Below are positions 16,777 to 26,991 of a stretch of DNA of 64,000 bases, piece after piece. The stretch covers positions 1-64,000 of the forward strand of contig UQVC01000012.1 of NCBI GenBank assembly GCA_900544395.1, read 5' to 3'. The stretch comes from an uncultured Ruminococcus sp. Its GTDB lineage: Bacteria; Bacillota; Clostridia; Lachnospirales; Lachnospiraceae. Below the pieces are notes generated by a model, which worked only from the letters and a program-made list of their open reading frames with translations, was not told where the DNA came from and did no database searches. Position 1 is the stretch's first letter. Each line of letters opens with the position of its first letter. Position numbers and translations under genes: made by a program.

Positions 16777-18987
16777 CTAAAATTCGCGTATACGCTCGTC
16801 TAAGCTGGTATAACGCTCCTGTTCGTTTTTGTTTCTGATCATTTCCTGAAATGTATCTTCACTCCCTACAATTGTCAAACATTTTTTTGCTCTTGTTACA
16901 GCTGTATACAATAAATTCCGATTATACAGCAATTTCGGTCCCGGAAGCAACGGGATCACCACAGCCGGATATTCACTTCCCTGAGATTTATGTACCGTGA
17001 TCGCATATGCCAGTTCCAGTTCATCTAATAATTCAAACGGATATTCTACCTGTTTTTTTTCATCGTATTCTACAGTCAGCGTCTCTTTATACTCGCTGAT
17101 TTCTCTGATGATTCCCATATCGCCGTTAAAGACGCCCATTCCCTTATCTACGGTAAGACCATACCTGGTACAAATTTCCCATTCCAGCTGATAATTGTTC
17201 TTAATCTGCATCACCTTATCCCCTGTCCTGAAAATTCTTCCATTGATCTCTTTCTCTTCCTTTTTGGTATCCGGCGGATTCAGATATCTCTGTAATATCA
17301 CATTCAGCCGCTCTACTCCCAGCAATCCCTTTCTGGTAGGAGTCATGACCTGGATATCAAATGGAGCGGCATCTACATATTTGGGCAGTTTTTTCTGGAT
17401 CAGAGTGATCACCACCCCAATGATCACATTTGCCTCCTGACGTTTCAGGAAAAAGAAATCCCGGCTTTTATTATTCAGGACAACCCGTTCTCCTGCATTG
17501 ATCCGATGGGCATTCGTTACAATATCGCTTTCCCCCGCCTGCCGGAAGATCTTCGTCAACGTTACGACGTGAAACCGCTGGGATGCGATCAGATCTTTTA
17601 ATACACTTCCAGGTCCCACCGAAGGAAGCTGATTCACATCCCCCACAAGAATCAGTCTGGTCCCCGGCACAACAGCCGTCAAAAGTGCATGCATCAGTGT
17701 CAGATCCACCATGGACATCTCATCAATGATCAGAACATCTGTCTCCAGTGGATTATCTCTGTTTCGCAAAAAGCCGTTGACACTTCCCTCATCTTCTGGA
17801 TTGCCGCTCACCTCCAGCAACCGGTGGATCGTCTGAGCCTCGTACCCTGTTGCTTCTGTCATCCTCTTCGCTGCCCTTCCTGTAGGCGCTGCCAGCAGAA
17901 TGCTCATTCCCTCACTTTCGAAAAACTGGATCATGGTATTGATCGTTGTGGTCTTCCCTGTACCAGGACCTCCGGTTAAAATCAAAAGCCCGTGTTTGAT
18001 CGATTCGATCACAGCCTCATGCTGCATCACGTCCAGCGAAATTTGTTCTTTTTCCTCCACGGTACGCAGCCGTCTTTCCATCAGATCCTGAGGCATCTCA
18101 CAGTCAATATCCAGATCGTGGCACATGCGCGCTGTGTTTAGTTCCATATAATAAAATCTGGAGGGATACACTCTGATTTCTCCTTCAACCTCCTTCATCA
18201 CGGTTTTTCGTTCCATACAAAGATCCATAATATATTTTTCAATCCCATCCAGAGGAACTCCAAGCAGCTTTACCGCTCTTGCCTGAAGCACTTCTTTTGG
18301 AAGATAGATATGCCCTTCGGACATGGCCTGCTGCAATACATAGAAAATCCCGCTTTGAATCCGAAAATCCGAATCTGTATGGATCCCGATCCTCGCCGCG
18401 ATCTCGTCCGCAGTTTTAAAGCCGATTCCCTCGATATCATCTGCCAGTTTGTAGGGATTCTCCTCCAGGATTTCATATACCTTATTTCCATATTTCTGAT
18501 AGATTTTTGCAGACAGCGCCGTGGTGATCCCATATTTCTGCAGATAGATCATCACCTTACGCATCCCTTTTTTCTCTTCCACCTGTATCGCGATCTCACG
18601 TGCTTTTCTCTCACTAATCCCATTGATCTCTGCCAAACGCTCCGGCTCTTCTTCTATGATCCGAAAAGTATCTTTCTTAAATTTTCTTACGATCCGCCCG
18701 GCCAATGCAGCGCCTACCCCTTTGATCGCCCCCGATCCAAGATAACGCTCGATTGAAATCAGATCTTCCGGTTCTTTCACCGCGTAAGAACCGACTTTCA
18801 ACTGTGTCCCATATACTGCATGATTGACATACTCCCCCGCAACTTCCAGATGTTCCCCTTCACTGATAAAATTAAATGTTCCGACACAGGTAATCTCGCC
18901 ATCCTCATTTTCCAGCTGAAACACTGTGTATCCGTTCTCTTCATTGCGAAACACTATGTGCTCCACATATCCTGTCACATTTTCCAC
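16777..18987 (-). CDS. recD2: RecD2-type ATP-dependent DNA helicase
   Basis: 736 residues, superfamily 1B 5'-3' helicase without RecBC partners. An N-terminal OB-like part (1-80), helix-hairpin-helix segments (~95-215), Walker A T-G-G-P-G-T-G-K-T-T near 345, D-E-M-S-M-V-D Walker B, and the C-terminal A-I-T-V-H-K-S-Q-G-S-E motif. The start is GTG with AGGAGG six bases upstream. Functions in DNA repair and replication restart. Followed closely by comF. Confidence 0.95.
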   Translation of the reverse strand: MENVTGYVEHIVFRNEENGYTVFQLENEDGEITCVGTFNFISEGEHLEVAGEYVNHAVYGTQLKVGSYAVKEPEDLISIERYLGSGAIKGVGAALAGRIVRKFKKDTFRIIEEEPERLAEINGISERKAREIAIQVEEKKGMRKVMIYLQKYGITTALSAKIYQKYGNKVYEILEENPYKLADDIEGIGFKTADEIAARIGIHTDSDFRIQSGIFYVLQQAMSEGHIYLPKEVLQARAVKLLGVPLDGIEKYIMDLCMERKTVMKEVEGEIRVYPSRFYYMELNTARMCHDLDIDCEMPQDLMERRLRTVEEKEQISLDVMQHEAVIESIKHGLLILTGGPGTGKTTTINTMIQFFESEGMSILLAAPTGRAAKRMTEATGYEAQTIHRLLEVSGNPEDEGSVNGFLRNRDNPLETDVLIIDEMSMVDLTLMHALLTAVVPGTRLILVGDVNQLPSVGPGSVLKDLIASQRFHVVTLTKIFRQAGESDIVTNAHRINAGERVVLNNKSRDFFFLKRQEANVIIGVVITLIQKKLPKYVDAAPFDIQVMTPTRKGLLGVERLNVILQRYLNPPDTKKEEKEINGRIFRTGDKVMQIKNNYQLEWEICTRYGLTVDKGMGVFNGDMGIIREISEYKETLTVEYDEKKQVEYPFELLDELELAYAITVHKSQGSEYPAVVIPLLPGPKLLYNRNLLYTAVTRAKKCLTIVGSEDTFQEMIRNKNEQERYTSLDERIREF

Positions 18988-19023
18988 CTTTTCCTCCTGC
19001 TGATCTTACAGTTTCTCTGATTG

Positions 19024-19035
19024 TATACATGTATA
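19024..19035. repeat. 12-base perfect palindrome upstream of recD2
   Basis: TATACATGTATA lies 37 bases before the recD2 start codon in an AT-rich stretch with possible -10 elements. It could be an operator, but only one copy was seen and no regulator is suggested. Confidence 0.35.
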
Positions 19036-19136
19036 ACTGTATTTTATATTTCATTCTATATAACAGAAGACAGACTTCTCTGGTAAACAGAATTCAAATC
19101 CTGTTTCCAAAGCAGCCTGTCCCTTTGAATTTTCAA

Positions 19137-20126
19137 TCAAAAATCCTTTCTGCCACTCATAAATTCCACAAACTGTCCTGTCCCGATTGCAACTGCTTTC
19201 ATGGGGTCTTCCGCTGTCATCGTATTGATCCCTGTCTTTTCTTCGATCAGTTCTTCCAATCCGCGCAGCATTGCCCCGCCTCCTGTCAGGACAATTCCTC
19301 TGTCCAGAATATCTGCGGAAAGTTCCGGCGGTGTCTGCTCCAAAACAGATACCACTTCCTCCACAATCTGACCTGCCACCTCCTGAAGCGCCTCTTCTGC
19401 CTCGGAAGATGTCACTGTCACAGTTTTGGGAAGTCCGGTGATCAAATTCCTTCCTCTGACTTCCATGACTTCTTCCTCTACCAGAGGATACACTGTTCCG
19501 ATCTTTATTTTAATATCCTCTGCTGTCCGCTCTCCGATCAGCAGATTATGCTTCTTTCGCATATATCTTACGATCGCATCATCAAAATCATCACCGGCCA
19601 CTTTCACAGAAGAGTGTACCACAGCTCCTCCCAGTGAGATCACAGCAATATCCGATGTACCGCCTCCCACGTCTACGATCATATTTCCGCAGGGTCTTGC
19701 AATATCAATCCCTGCCCCAATGGCTGCTGCCACAGGTTCTTCAATCAGATGAACTTCTCTGGCGCCAGCTGCGAATGCAGCTTCCTCCACTGCTTTTTTC
19801 TCCACTTCGGTAACACCGCTTGGCACGCAAACGCTGATCCTCGGTTTTTTGAAGGTGCGCTTTCCAACTGCTTTTCGCACAAAGTATTGTATCATTTTCT
19901 CTGTCACTGTATAATCTGAGATCACACCCTGCTTTAATGGGCGCACAGCTACAATATTCCCCGGTGTCCGCCCCAGCATCAGACGTGCTTCCTCCCCGAT
20001 GGCTTTGATCACATTCGTGTCTCTGTCAAATGCCACCACTGACGGTTCTTTCAGCACAACACCTTTCCCTTTTACGTACACCAGAACACTTGCGGTTCCC
20101 AGATCTATCCCGATATCTACAGCCAT
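19137..20126 (-). CDS. mreB: Rod shape-determining actin-like protein MreB/Mbl
   Basis: 329 residues from the start at 20126 (MAVDIGIDLG), which has GGAGGAG upstream; an ATG 51 bases earlier lacks one. Actin-fold marks are I-D-L-G-T-A (phosphate 1), V-D-V-G-G-G-T-S-D (phosphate 2) and L-T-G-G-G-A (adenosine). It polymerises under the membrane and guides side-wall synthesis. No mreC, mreD, rodA or pbpA neighbours are present, so this is probably a stand-alone MreB/Mbl paralogue. Confidence 0.92.
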   Translation of the reverse strand: MAVDIGIDLGTASVLVYVKGKGVVLKEPSVVAFDRDTNVIKAIGEEARLMLGRTPGNIVAVRPLKQGVISDYTVTEKMIQYFVRKAVGKRTFKKPRISVCVPSGVTEVEKKAVEEAAFAAGAREVHLIEEPVAAAIGAGIDIARPCGNMIVDVGGGTSDIAVISLGGAVVHSSVKVAGDDFDDAIVRYMRKKHNLLIGERTAEDIKIKIGTVYPLVEEEVMEVRGRNLITGLPKTVTVTSSEAEEALQEVAGQIVEEVVSVLEQTPPELSADILDRGIVLTGGGAMLRGLEELIEEKTGINTMTAEDPMKAVAIGTGQFVEFMSGRKDF

Positions 20127-20276
20127 TTTTTCTCCTCCAGCCTTATTGATTCTATTTCCCCTCTTTTGCATTGTCACAGTTCACTGCTGGTGCCCTGTTT
20201 TCTCTTTCGGCCTCAGATACTCGCATAAATAAGTATAATAAACTTTTTTTGAATTGAAAACCCTTTTTCTGTATTT

Positions 20277-23123
20277 TTACTTTTTCTTAAGGATTGATGC
20301 AATGTATTTTCCAGTATAAGAATTTGGATTTTGTGCGATTTCTTCCGGTGTACCCGCTGCTACAACTGTTCCGCCCTTATCTCCGCCTTCCGGACCAATA
20401 TCAATGATGTAATCTGCAGTCTTGATCACATCCAGATTGTGCTCGATCACGATCACCGTATTTCCATCTCCGGACAGTCTTCTTAAAATCTCTGTGAGCT
20501 TGTGCACATCTGCAAAATGCAGTCCCGTAGTCGGCTCATCCAGAATATAAACTGTCTTTCCGGTACTTCTCTTGCTCAGTTCGGTTGCCAGTTTGATCCT
20601 CTGTGCTTCTCCTCCGGATAATGTCGTAGACGGCTGTCCCAGTCGAATATAGGACAGTCCCACATCATTGAGCGTCTCCATCTTTCTTCGAATACTCGGA
20701 ACATGTTCAAAAAAGGTGAGAGCTTCTTCTACTGTCATATTTAAAACATCATAAATGGTCTTCCCTTTATATTTCACTTCCAGAGTTTCTCTGTTATAAC
20801 GTTTTCCTCCACATACTTCACATGGCACATAGACATCTGGCAGGAAATGCATCTCAATCTTAATGATTCCATCTCCGCTGCAGGCTTCACATCGTCCGCC
20901 CTTTACATTGAAACTAAACCGCCCCTTTTTATATCCTCTTGCTTTTGCATCCGGTGTCGCTGCGAACAGATCCCGGATCAGATCAAATACCCCTGTATAG
21001 GTTGCCGGATTCGATCTCGGAGTTCTTCCAATTGGCGACTGATCAATATCGATCACCTTATCTACCTGATCCAGACCTTCGATCCTTGTATGTTTTCCCG
21101 GAATGGTCCTTGCATGATTCAACTTCTTTGCCAGCGTCTTATATAAAATCTCATTGACCAAAGAACTCTTTCCAGAACCAGACACTCCTGTTACACAGGT
21201 CATGATTCCAAGTGGAAATTTCACATCGATATTTTTCAGGTTATTTTCTTTTGCTCCAACTACTTTTAAGTATCCGGTTGGTTTTTCCCTTTTTTCAGGA
21301 ACCGGAATCTTCATCCGCCCGCTCAGATACGCTCCTGTCACTGAATTTTCATTTGCCATCAGCTCCTCGGCCGTTCCCACTGCCACTACCTGACCGCCAT
21401 GCTCGCCTGCCCCGGGACCGATGTCTACAATACAGTCAGCTGCCAGCATCGTATCTTCGTCGTGCTCTACCACGATCAGCGAATTGCCCAGATCTCGAAG
21501 GTGCTTTAATGTTGCCAGCAGTTTATCATTGTCTCGCTGGTGAAGACCGATACTTGGTTCATCCAGAATGTAGGCAACTCCCACCAGACCGGAACCAATC
21601 TGTGTGGCCAGACGAATCCGCTGTGCTTCTCCGCCGGACAGCGTGCCTGTTGCTCTGGCCAATGTCAGATAATCCAGACCTACATCCAATAAAAACTGGA
21701 TCCTTGCCTTGATCTCTTTTAAGATCTGTTCTCCAATCAGCTGCTGAGTCTCCGTCAATGTCAGCCCCTGTAAAAACTGCTTCAGCTTATCGATGGAAAC
21801 CGCTGTCAGTTCTGCAATGTTTTTGCCTCCTACTGTGACTGCAAGAGAACTCTTTTTCAATCTCTGTCCGTTACATTCTGAACAAGGGGTGATCCGCATG
21901 AACGTCTCATATTCTGCTTTCATTGTCTCAGAGCCTGTCTCCCGATAACGACGCTCTACATTTTTGATCAGCCCTTCAAACGCCACATCGTAAACACCTT
22001 CTCCCCGTTGTCCTTTGTAATGTACTTTTACTGTTTTTCCATTTGTCCCATAGATCAGAAGATCATGGATTTCTTTCGGATACTCCTGAAATGGAGTCTC
22101 CAAATCAAACTGATACTCCTCACACAACGCATCCAGAATCGCTCTTGTAAAACTAGATTTTTCTGTACAGGACTGCCATCCCATCACTGCGATCGCTCCC
22201 TGCTGGATGCTCAGCGACGGATCCGGTATCATCAGATCCTCATCAAACTCCATCTTGTATCCAAGTCCAAAACAGGTCGGGCAGGCTCCAAACGGATTAT
22301 TGAACGAAAAACTTCTCGGCTCAATTTCTTCGATGCTGATTCCGCAGTCCGGACAGGAAAAACTCTGACTGAAATTCATGGGTTCTCCTCCGATAATATC
22401 CACGATCAAAAGTCCTTCCGCCAATGCAAGCACACTCTCTACGGAATCTGTCATTCGCTTTTCGATGCCCGGTTTTACCACCAGACGATCCACGATGATC
22501 TCGATATTGTGCTTGATATTTTTGTCCAGCGCAATCTCTTCTGACAACTCATACAGATTTCCATCCACACGAACACGCACATATCCCGATTTCTTCGCCT
22601 GCTCAAACAATTTGGCATGCGTTCCTTTCCGGCCTCTGACAACCGGGGCAAGCAACTGTATTTTACTTCCCTCTGGAAGTCCCATGATCTGATCTACCAT
22701 CTGGTCTACCGTCTGCTTTTTGATCTCCTTTCCACATTTCGGACAATGTGGAATCCCAATCCTCGCATACAACAAACGAAAATAATCATAAATCTCTGTC
22801 ACCGTTCCAACGGTAGAACGGGGATTGTGATTGGTTGATTTTTGGTCAATGGAAATCGCCGGTGACAATCCTTCAATGCTTTCAACATCCGGCTTTTCCA
22901 TCTGTCCAAGAAACTGTCTGGCATAAGATGACAGTGATTCCATATATCTTCTCTGTCCTTCTGCATAGATCGTATCAAATGCCAGTGAAGATTTTCCAGA
23001 TCCACTCAGTCCAGTCAGTACAACCAGTTCATTTCGCGGAATGTCCACATCTATATTTTTCAAATTGTTTTCATTTGCGCCTCGTATCTTAATATACTGT
23101 CTGGCGTCCATCTTTTTTCCCAT
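20277..23123 (-). CDS. uvrA: Excinuclease ABC subunit A
   Basis: 948 residues, the DNA-damage-sensing ATPase of nucleotide excision repair. Two ABC modules: Walker A G-L-S-G-S-G-K-S-S (~38-46) and G-V-S-G-S-G-K-S-S later, each with an L-S-G-G-E-A-Q-R signature. Zinc modules C-P-D-C..C-P-T-C and C-E-A-C..C-E-V-C are intact. Start ATG has AGGAAGGG upstream. It follows uvrB by 30 bases, so uvrB-uvrA form one transcript. Confidence 0.97.
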   Translation of the reverse strand: MGKKMDARQYIKIRGANENNLKNIDVDIPRNELVVLTGLSGSGKSSLAFDTIYAEGQRRYMESLSSYARQFLGQMEKPDVESIEGLSPAISIDQKSTNHNPRSTVGTVTEIYDYFRLLYARIGIPHCPKCGKEIKKQTVDQMVDQIMGLPEGSKIQLLAPVVRGRKGTHAKLFEQAKKSGYVRVRVDGNLYELSEEIALDKNIKHNIEIIVDRLVVKPGIEKRMTDSVESVLALAEGLLIVDIIGGEPMNFSQSFSCPDCGISIEEIEPRSFSFNNPFGACPTCFGLGYKMEFDEDLMIPDPSLSIQQGAIAVMGWQSCTEKSSFTRAILDALCEEYQFDLETPFQEYPKEIHDLLIYGTNGKTVKVHYKGQRGEGVYDVAFEGLIKNVERRYRETGSETMKAEYETFMRITPCSECNGQRLKKSSLAVTVGGKNIAELTAVSIDKLKQFLQGLTLTETQQLIGEQILKEIKARIQFLLDVGLDYLTLARATGTLSGGEAQRIRLATQIGSGLVGVAYILDEPSIGLHQRDNDKLLATLKHLRDLGNSLIVVEHDEDTMLAADCIVDIGPGAGEHGGQVVAVGTAEELMANENSVTGAYLSGRMKIPVPEKREKPTGYLKVVGAKENNLKNIDVKFPLGIMTCVTGVSGSGKSSLVNEILYKTLAKKLNHARTIPGKHTRIEGLDQVDKVIDIDQSPIGRTPRSNPATYTGVFDLIRDLFAATPDAKARGYKKGRFSFNVKGGRCEACSGDGIIKIEMHFLPDVYVPCEVCGGKRYNRETLEVKYKGKTIYDVLNMTVEEALTFFEHVPSIRRKMETLNDVGLSYIRLGQPSTTLSGGEAQRIKLATELSKRSTGKTVYILDEPTTGLHFADVHKLTEILRRLSGDGNTVIVIEHNLDVIKTADYIIDIGPEGGDKGGTVVAAGTPEEIAQNPNSYTGKYIASILKKK

Positions 23124-23153
23124 GTAACTATCCCTTCCTATTATATATCAACC

Positions 23154-25139
23154 TCAATCAATCTCATGCAAAACCTGTTTCAACTCGATCAATTTATCTC
23201 TTAATTCTGCTGCTGATTCGAAATCCAGTTCTGCTGCTGCTTTTTTCATTCGTTTTGTCACATCTGCGATTAGTTTTTCCAGTTCCTTTTTACTCATAGA
23301 TTCCGGATCTTTCTCCAGTTTCAGTTCTTCTGCAGCTACTTTCTTGGAAATCCGGATCTGGTCGCGCACTGCTTTCTGGATCGTCTTCGGCGTTATACCA
23401 TGTTCTTCATTATATGCCATCTGGATCTTACGGCGCCGTTCTGTCTCATCAATAGCCAGACGCATAGAATCCGTCACTTTGTCTGCATACATGATCACAT
23501 GCCCTTCGGCATTTCGCGCGGCGCGTCCGATTGTCTGGATCAGAGATGTCTCTGAACGAAGGAAACCTTCTTTATCCGCATCCAAAATTGCCACCAATGT
23601 GATCTCCGGAATATCCAAACCTTCTCTTAGCAGGTTGATTCCTACAAGTACATCAAAAACATCTAGACGCATATCACGAATGATCTCCGTTCGTTCCAAT
23701 GTATCAATATCGGAATGTAGATATTTTACGCGGATTCCGATTTCCCTCATATAGTCTGTCAGATCTTCTGCCATACGTTTTGTCAATGTTGTCACCAACA
23801 CTTTATTTTTCTTGGAAATCTCCGTCTTGATTTTTCCGATCAGATCATCAATCTGTCCCTCTACAGGACGCACTTCTACTTCCGGATCCAAAAGTCCCGT
23901 CGGACGGATCACCTGCTCTGCTCTCAGCAATTCATGCTCTTCCTCATACACTCCAGGCGTTGCAGATACAAACAGAACCTGATTGATCTTACTTTCAAAT
24001 TCTTCAAAATTCAAGGGACGGTTATCCTTTGCAGACGGCAGTCGAAATCCATAATCCACCAAGGTAGACTTTCTCGACTGATCCCCGGAATACATACCTC
24101 CGATTTGTGGGACTGTCTTGTGAGATTCATCGATCATCATAATGAAATCATCCGGAAAATAATCAATCAGAGTGTATGGCGCCTGTCCCGGTTCCAATCC
24201 TGCCAGATGACGGGAATAGTTTTCAATCCCGGAACAAAATCCGGTTTCTTTCATCATCTCAATGTCAAAATTCGTCCGCTCAGCAATCCTCTGTGCCTCC
24301 AAAAGCTTGTCCTGTTTCTTAAACTCTCTGACACGTTCTTCTAATTCTTCCTCAATCGCCTTCACTGCACGATTGATATTTTCTTTATCCACAACATAGT
24401 GAGATGCCGGGAAAATTGCTACATGCTTCAATTCATCCCTGATTTCACCAGTTAAAATGTCTACTTCTGTGATTCTGTCCACTTCATCGCCAAAAAATTC
24501 AATTCGAACCGCAACATCTGACTCATATGCAGGAATCACCTCCAGCACGTCCCCTCGAACCCGGAACGTTCCTCTGTGAAAGTCCATATCATTTCTGTTA
24601 TATTGGATCTCAATCAACTTTGCAACCACTTCATCCCGGTCTTTGATCATTCCCGGCCTCAAAGAAATCACCATATTCTGGTAATCTACAGGACTTCCCA
24701 GCCCATAAATACAGGAAACACTCGCTACAATGATCACGTCGCGCCTCTCTGCCAGCGCCATTGTCGCGGATAAACGCAGCTTGTCAATTTCATCATTGAT
24801 TGCGGAATCTTTCGCAATGTAAGTGTCCGAAGAAGGGACGTAAGCTTCAGGCTGATAGTAATCGTAGTAGCTCACAAAATATTCCACTGCATTATTGGGA
24901 AAGAATTCTTTGAATTCTCCATATAACTGAGCCGCCAGAGTCTTGTTGTGCGCGATGATCAATGTTGGTTTATTTAATTGTGCGATGACATTCGCCATCG
25001 TAAACGTCTTGCCCGAACCGGTAACGCCAAGAAGTGTCTGGCACTGGTTGCCTTCTTGGAAGCCCTTTACAAGCTGGTCAATGGCTTGTGGCTGATCACC
25101 GGTTGGTGCGTATTCTGATACTAATTCAAAATGATCCAT
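23154..25139 (-). CDS. uvrB: Excinuclease ABC subunit B (intact copy)
   Basis: 661 residues, full length. Walker A G-V-T-G-S-G-K-T-F (38-46), the beta-hairpin Y-Y-D-Y-Y-Q-P-E-A-Y starting at about residue 91, helicase motifs D-E-S-H and Q-x-x-G-R-A-A-R-N, and the C-terminal UVR motif that binds UvrC. The first 90 codons also occur, diverged, at 28325-28597 with the ancestral-looking leader, so the 5' end of this copy probably arrived with the island between them. Only 31 bases separate its ATG from the stop of the YhcG-like gene and no promoter was seen there, so it must rely on transcription from upstream. Confidence 0.97.
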   Translation of the reverse strand: MDHFELVSEYAPTGDQPQAIDQLVKGFQEGNQCQTLLGVTGSGKTFTMANVIAQLNKPTLIIAHNKTLAAQLYGEFKEFFPNNAVEYFVSYYDYYQPEAYVPSSDTYIAKDSAINDEIDKLRLSATMALAERRDVIIVASVSCIYGLGSPVDYQNMVISLRPGMIKDRDEVVAKLIEIQYNRNDMDFHRGTFRVRGDVLEVIPAYESDVAVRIEFFGDEVDRITEVDILTGEIRDELKHVAIFPASHYVVDKENINRAVKAIEEELEERVREFKKQDKLLEAQRIAERTNFDIEMMKETGFCSGIENYSRHLAGLEPGQAPYTLIDYFPDDFIMMIDESHKTVPQIGGMYSGDQSRKSTLVDYGFRLPSAKDNRPLNFEEFESKINQVLFVSATPGVYEEEHELLRAEQVIRPTGLLDPEVEVRPVEGQIDDLIGKIKTEISKKNKVLVTTLTKRMAEDLTDYMREIGIRVKYLHSDIDTLERTEIIRDMRLDVFDVLVGINLLREGLDIPEITLVAILDADKEGFLRSETSLIQTIGRAARNAEGHVIMYADKVTDSMRLAIDETERRRKIQMAYNEEHGITPKTIQKAVRDQIRISKKVAAEELKLEKDPESMSKKELEKLIADVTKRMKKAAAELDFESAAELRDKLIELKQVLHEID

Positions 25140-25150
25140 ATAGTTCTCCT
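24869..25150 (-). repeat. Direct repeat, copy A (uvrB codons 1-90 plus ribosome site)
   Basis: This stretch and 28322-28612 are direct repeats. Manual alignment of the coding part gives about 30 mismatches in about 270 bases (near 89% identity); most are third-position changes and only six residues differ. Homology begins at the GAGCTA after V-E-Y-F-V and ends at the shared AGGAGAACT ribosome site. The partner entry covers the remnant. Confidence 0.85.
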
Positions 25151-25170
25151 CTGTTTAAATCATCCCTCAT

Positions 25171-26217
25171 TTATTCCAAATTCTTATCTTCTAATAATGT
25201 TTGTAGTTCCTCTTTACTAGGAAGTACTGTCTCATATTTACTCGCAAATATCTGATTATTGTCCTTAGGCAATGTCATTTCTACAATAGCATCCTTCTTA
25301 TCTTTGCAAATTATAATGCCTATTGTTGAATTTTCATCGTCCAATTTAACTTTTCGATCATAATAATTGACATACATCTGCATCTGTCCTATATCTTGAT
25401 GCTTTAACTGACCGATTTTCAAATCAAACAATACAAAACAACGCAGCAAACGATTATAAAACACCAAATCAACTCTAAAATGCTCTTCTTCAAATGTAAA
25501 TCTAACCTGCCTACCTACAAATGCAAATCCTCTCCCTAATTCTAATAGGAACTTCTGCAAATTATCTATAATTCGATTTTCCAATTCCGTTTCAGAATAA
25601 GTAACCATTTCTGGAAGTCCTGTAAACTCTAAAATATACGGATCTTTGAATATATCTTCTGGCTTTTCAAGCATTTGTCCTTCTGTTGCAAGACGCATTA
25701 CTTCTTCTTTATTTCTGCTTAACGCAAGTCGTTCATAGAGCGAACTTCCATACTGTCGAGCCAATTCATCTTTACTCCACCCATTTCTATATGCTTCTAT
25801 CTCATAAAAATGGCGTTCTTCAATATTGTTTATTCGCATAAGAATAAGATAATGAGACCAACTCAGATAAAATTTTCTCCCTTCCTGTGTAACTGGAAGT
25901 TTTTCAGATTGGGGAAACGGCGTTTCCCCAATTGAATCCTTGGAATAAACCAGATAAAATTTACGCATAAGTTTTAAATTATCGTATGAATATCCTCTTC
26001 CAAATTTCTGTGTCAGTCTCTGAGACAATTCTTTTAAAATGTACTTTCCATATGTCGCACGTTCTTTTCCACCTTGTTCTTCTTCGACAATCATCCTTCC
26101 TGCTTCATAATAGGAATATACCATTGTCATATTCACTGCTGCCGCCAAATTTTTCTTTGCATTTTGGAATAACTCTATTACTTTATTATAAAAATTTTCA
26201 TTTTGAATATTATCCAT
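25171..26217 (-). CDS. YhcG-family (DUF1016) PD-(D/E)XK nuclease-like protein
   Basis: 348 residues. The N-terminal half matches the DUF1016/YhcG helical region (Y-Y-E-A-G-R-M-I-V-E-E-E-Q and F-G-R-G-Y-S-Y-D-N-L-K-L-M-R). The C-terminal half is a PD-(D/E)XK nuclease core with F-R-V-D-L-V-F-Y-N (~245-253) and F-D-L-K (~263-266). Family members often sit near restriction or defence genes, but their activity is not settled. The ATG at 26217 is preferred over the TTG at 26226. It is the last gene of the island and probably drives read-through into uvrB. Confidence 0.85.
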   Translation of the reverse strand: MDNIQNENFYNKVIELFQNAKKNLAAAVNMTMVYSYYEAGRMIVEEEQGGKERATYGKYILKELSQRLTQKFGRGYSYDNLKLMRKFYLVYSKDSIGETPFPQSEKLPVTQEGRKFYLSWSHYLILMRINNIEERHFYEIEAYRNGWSKDELARQYGSSLYERLALSRNKEEVMRLATEGQMLEKPEDIFKDPYILEFTGLPEMVTYSETELENRIIDNLQKFLLELGRGFAFVGRQVRFTFEEEHFRVDLVFYNRLLRCFVLFDLKIGQLKHQDIGQMQMYVNYYDRKVKLDDENSTIGIIICKDKKDAIVEMTLPKDNNQIFASKYETVLPSKEELQTLLEDKNLE

Positions 26218-26350
26218 ATAATACAACCTTTCATATTTCTGACTTTATATAGTAACTGTTCATAATTTTAGCATTCGTTTTGTTTAGTTGTAGCAACTTA
26301 GCTTTTCTCTCATTACATATTTCATTTAGTTTTTCAAATTTAATTGTCTT

Positions 26351-26893
26351 TTACGTCAATATTTTCTCTTCATAAGTTCTTACTTTTTTCCCTTTCACAT
26401 AGTATTCTATATCAATAAGACAATTCTTTGAATCTATTTCATAATAACCCCCCAAATCGTATCCGCAAACATGTTCTGGCAATGTTTTTCCATCAAATGA
26501 CCACACTCCATCATACGAATCTTTTGTCAATGCAACCAGCCTAGCTTTGTCATTCTCCTTTTCCTTCATTGGTCGATATGATTTTTTCATTTCTAATGCA
26601 ATAAGGTTATCTTTTTCAACAATTTCTCCTCGACTATGTACAATAAGATCACACATAATAGTTACTACCTTTAAATCATCATTACAAATAGTCTTTACTC
26701 GACCATTATTTCTATTGTATTCAACATCAACATAATACCTAGAGTATTTGCTATGTCTAATTTCCAAATAAAGGCATTGAGCCAATGTGCTATATAAACT
26801 TCTTTCCGCTACATTACTCAAAATAAATGCTGTATTTTCCTTTAAAAACCTTTTATTTGCCCTTTCAAAAATCTTAACTAATTCATTCTCCAT
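26351..26893 (-). CDS. Hypothetical protein with PD-(D/E)XK-like core
   Basis: 180 residues, no named family recognised. The pattern C-D-L-I-V-H-S-R-G-E (~81-90) followed by L-I-A-L-E-M-K-K (~97-104) is the D-x(n)-E-x-K arrangement of restriction-endonuclease-like folds (here Asp ... Glu-Met-Lys). No helicase or methylase partner is adjacent. A TGGAGAAAG ribosome site precedes ATG. AT-rich codon use fits recent transfer. It stands between the YhcG-like and DUF2971 genes. Confidence 0.6.
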   Translation of the reverse strand: MENELVKIFERANKRFLKENTAFILSNVAERSLYSTLAQCLYLEIRHSKYSRYYVDVEYNRNNGRVKTICNDDLKVVTIMCDLIVHSRGEIVEKDNLIALEMKKSYRPMKEKENDKARLVALTKDSYDGVWSFDGKTLPEHVCGYDLGGYYEIDSKNCLIDIEYYVKGKKVRTYEEKILT

Positions 26894-26991
26894 GATGCTT
26901 TCTCCACATAATAATCGACCTTAGTTTCGGCTTTTCTCTGTCTTTCAAAATCAGTTCTGGTCTTTGGAATAGATACGATAAAATCTATATG

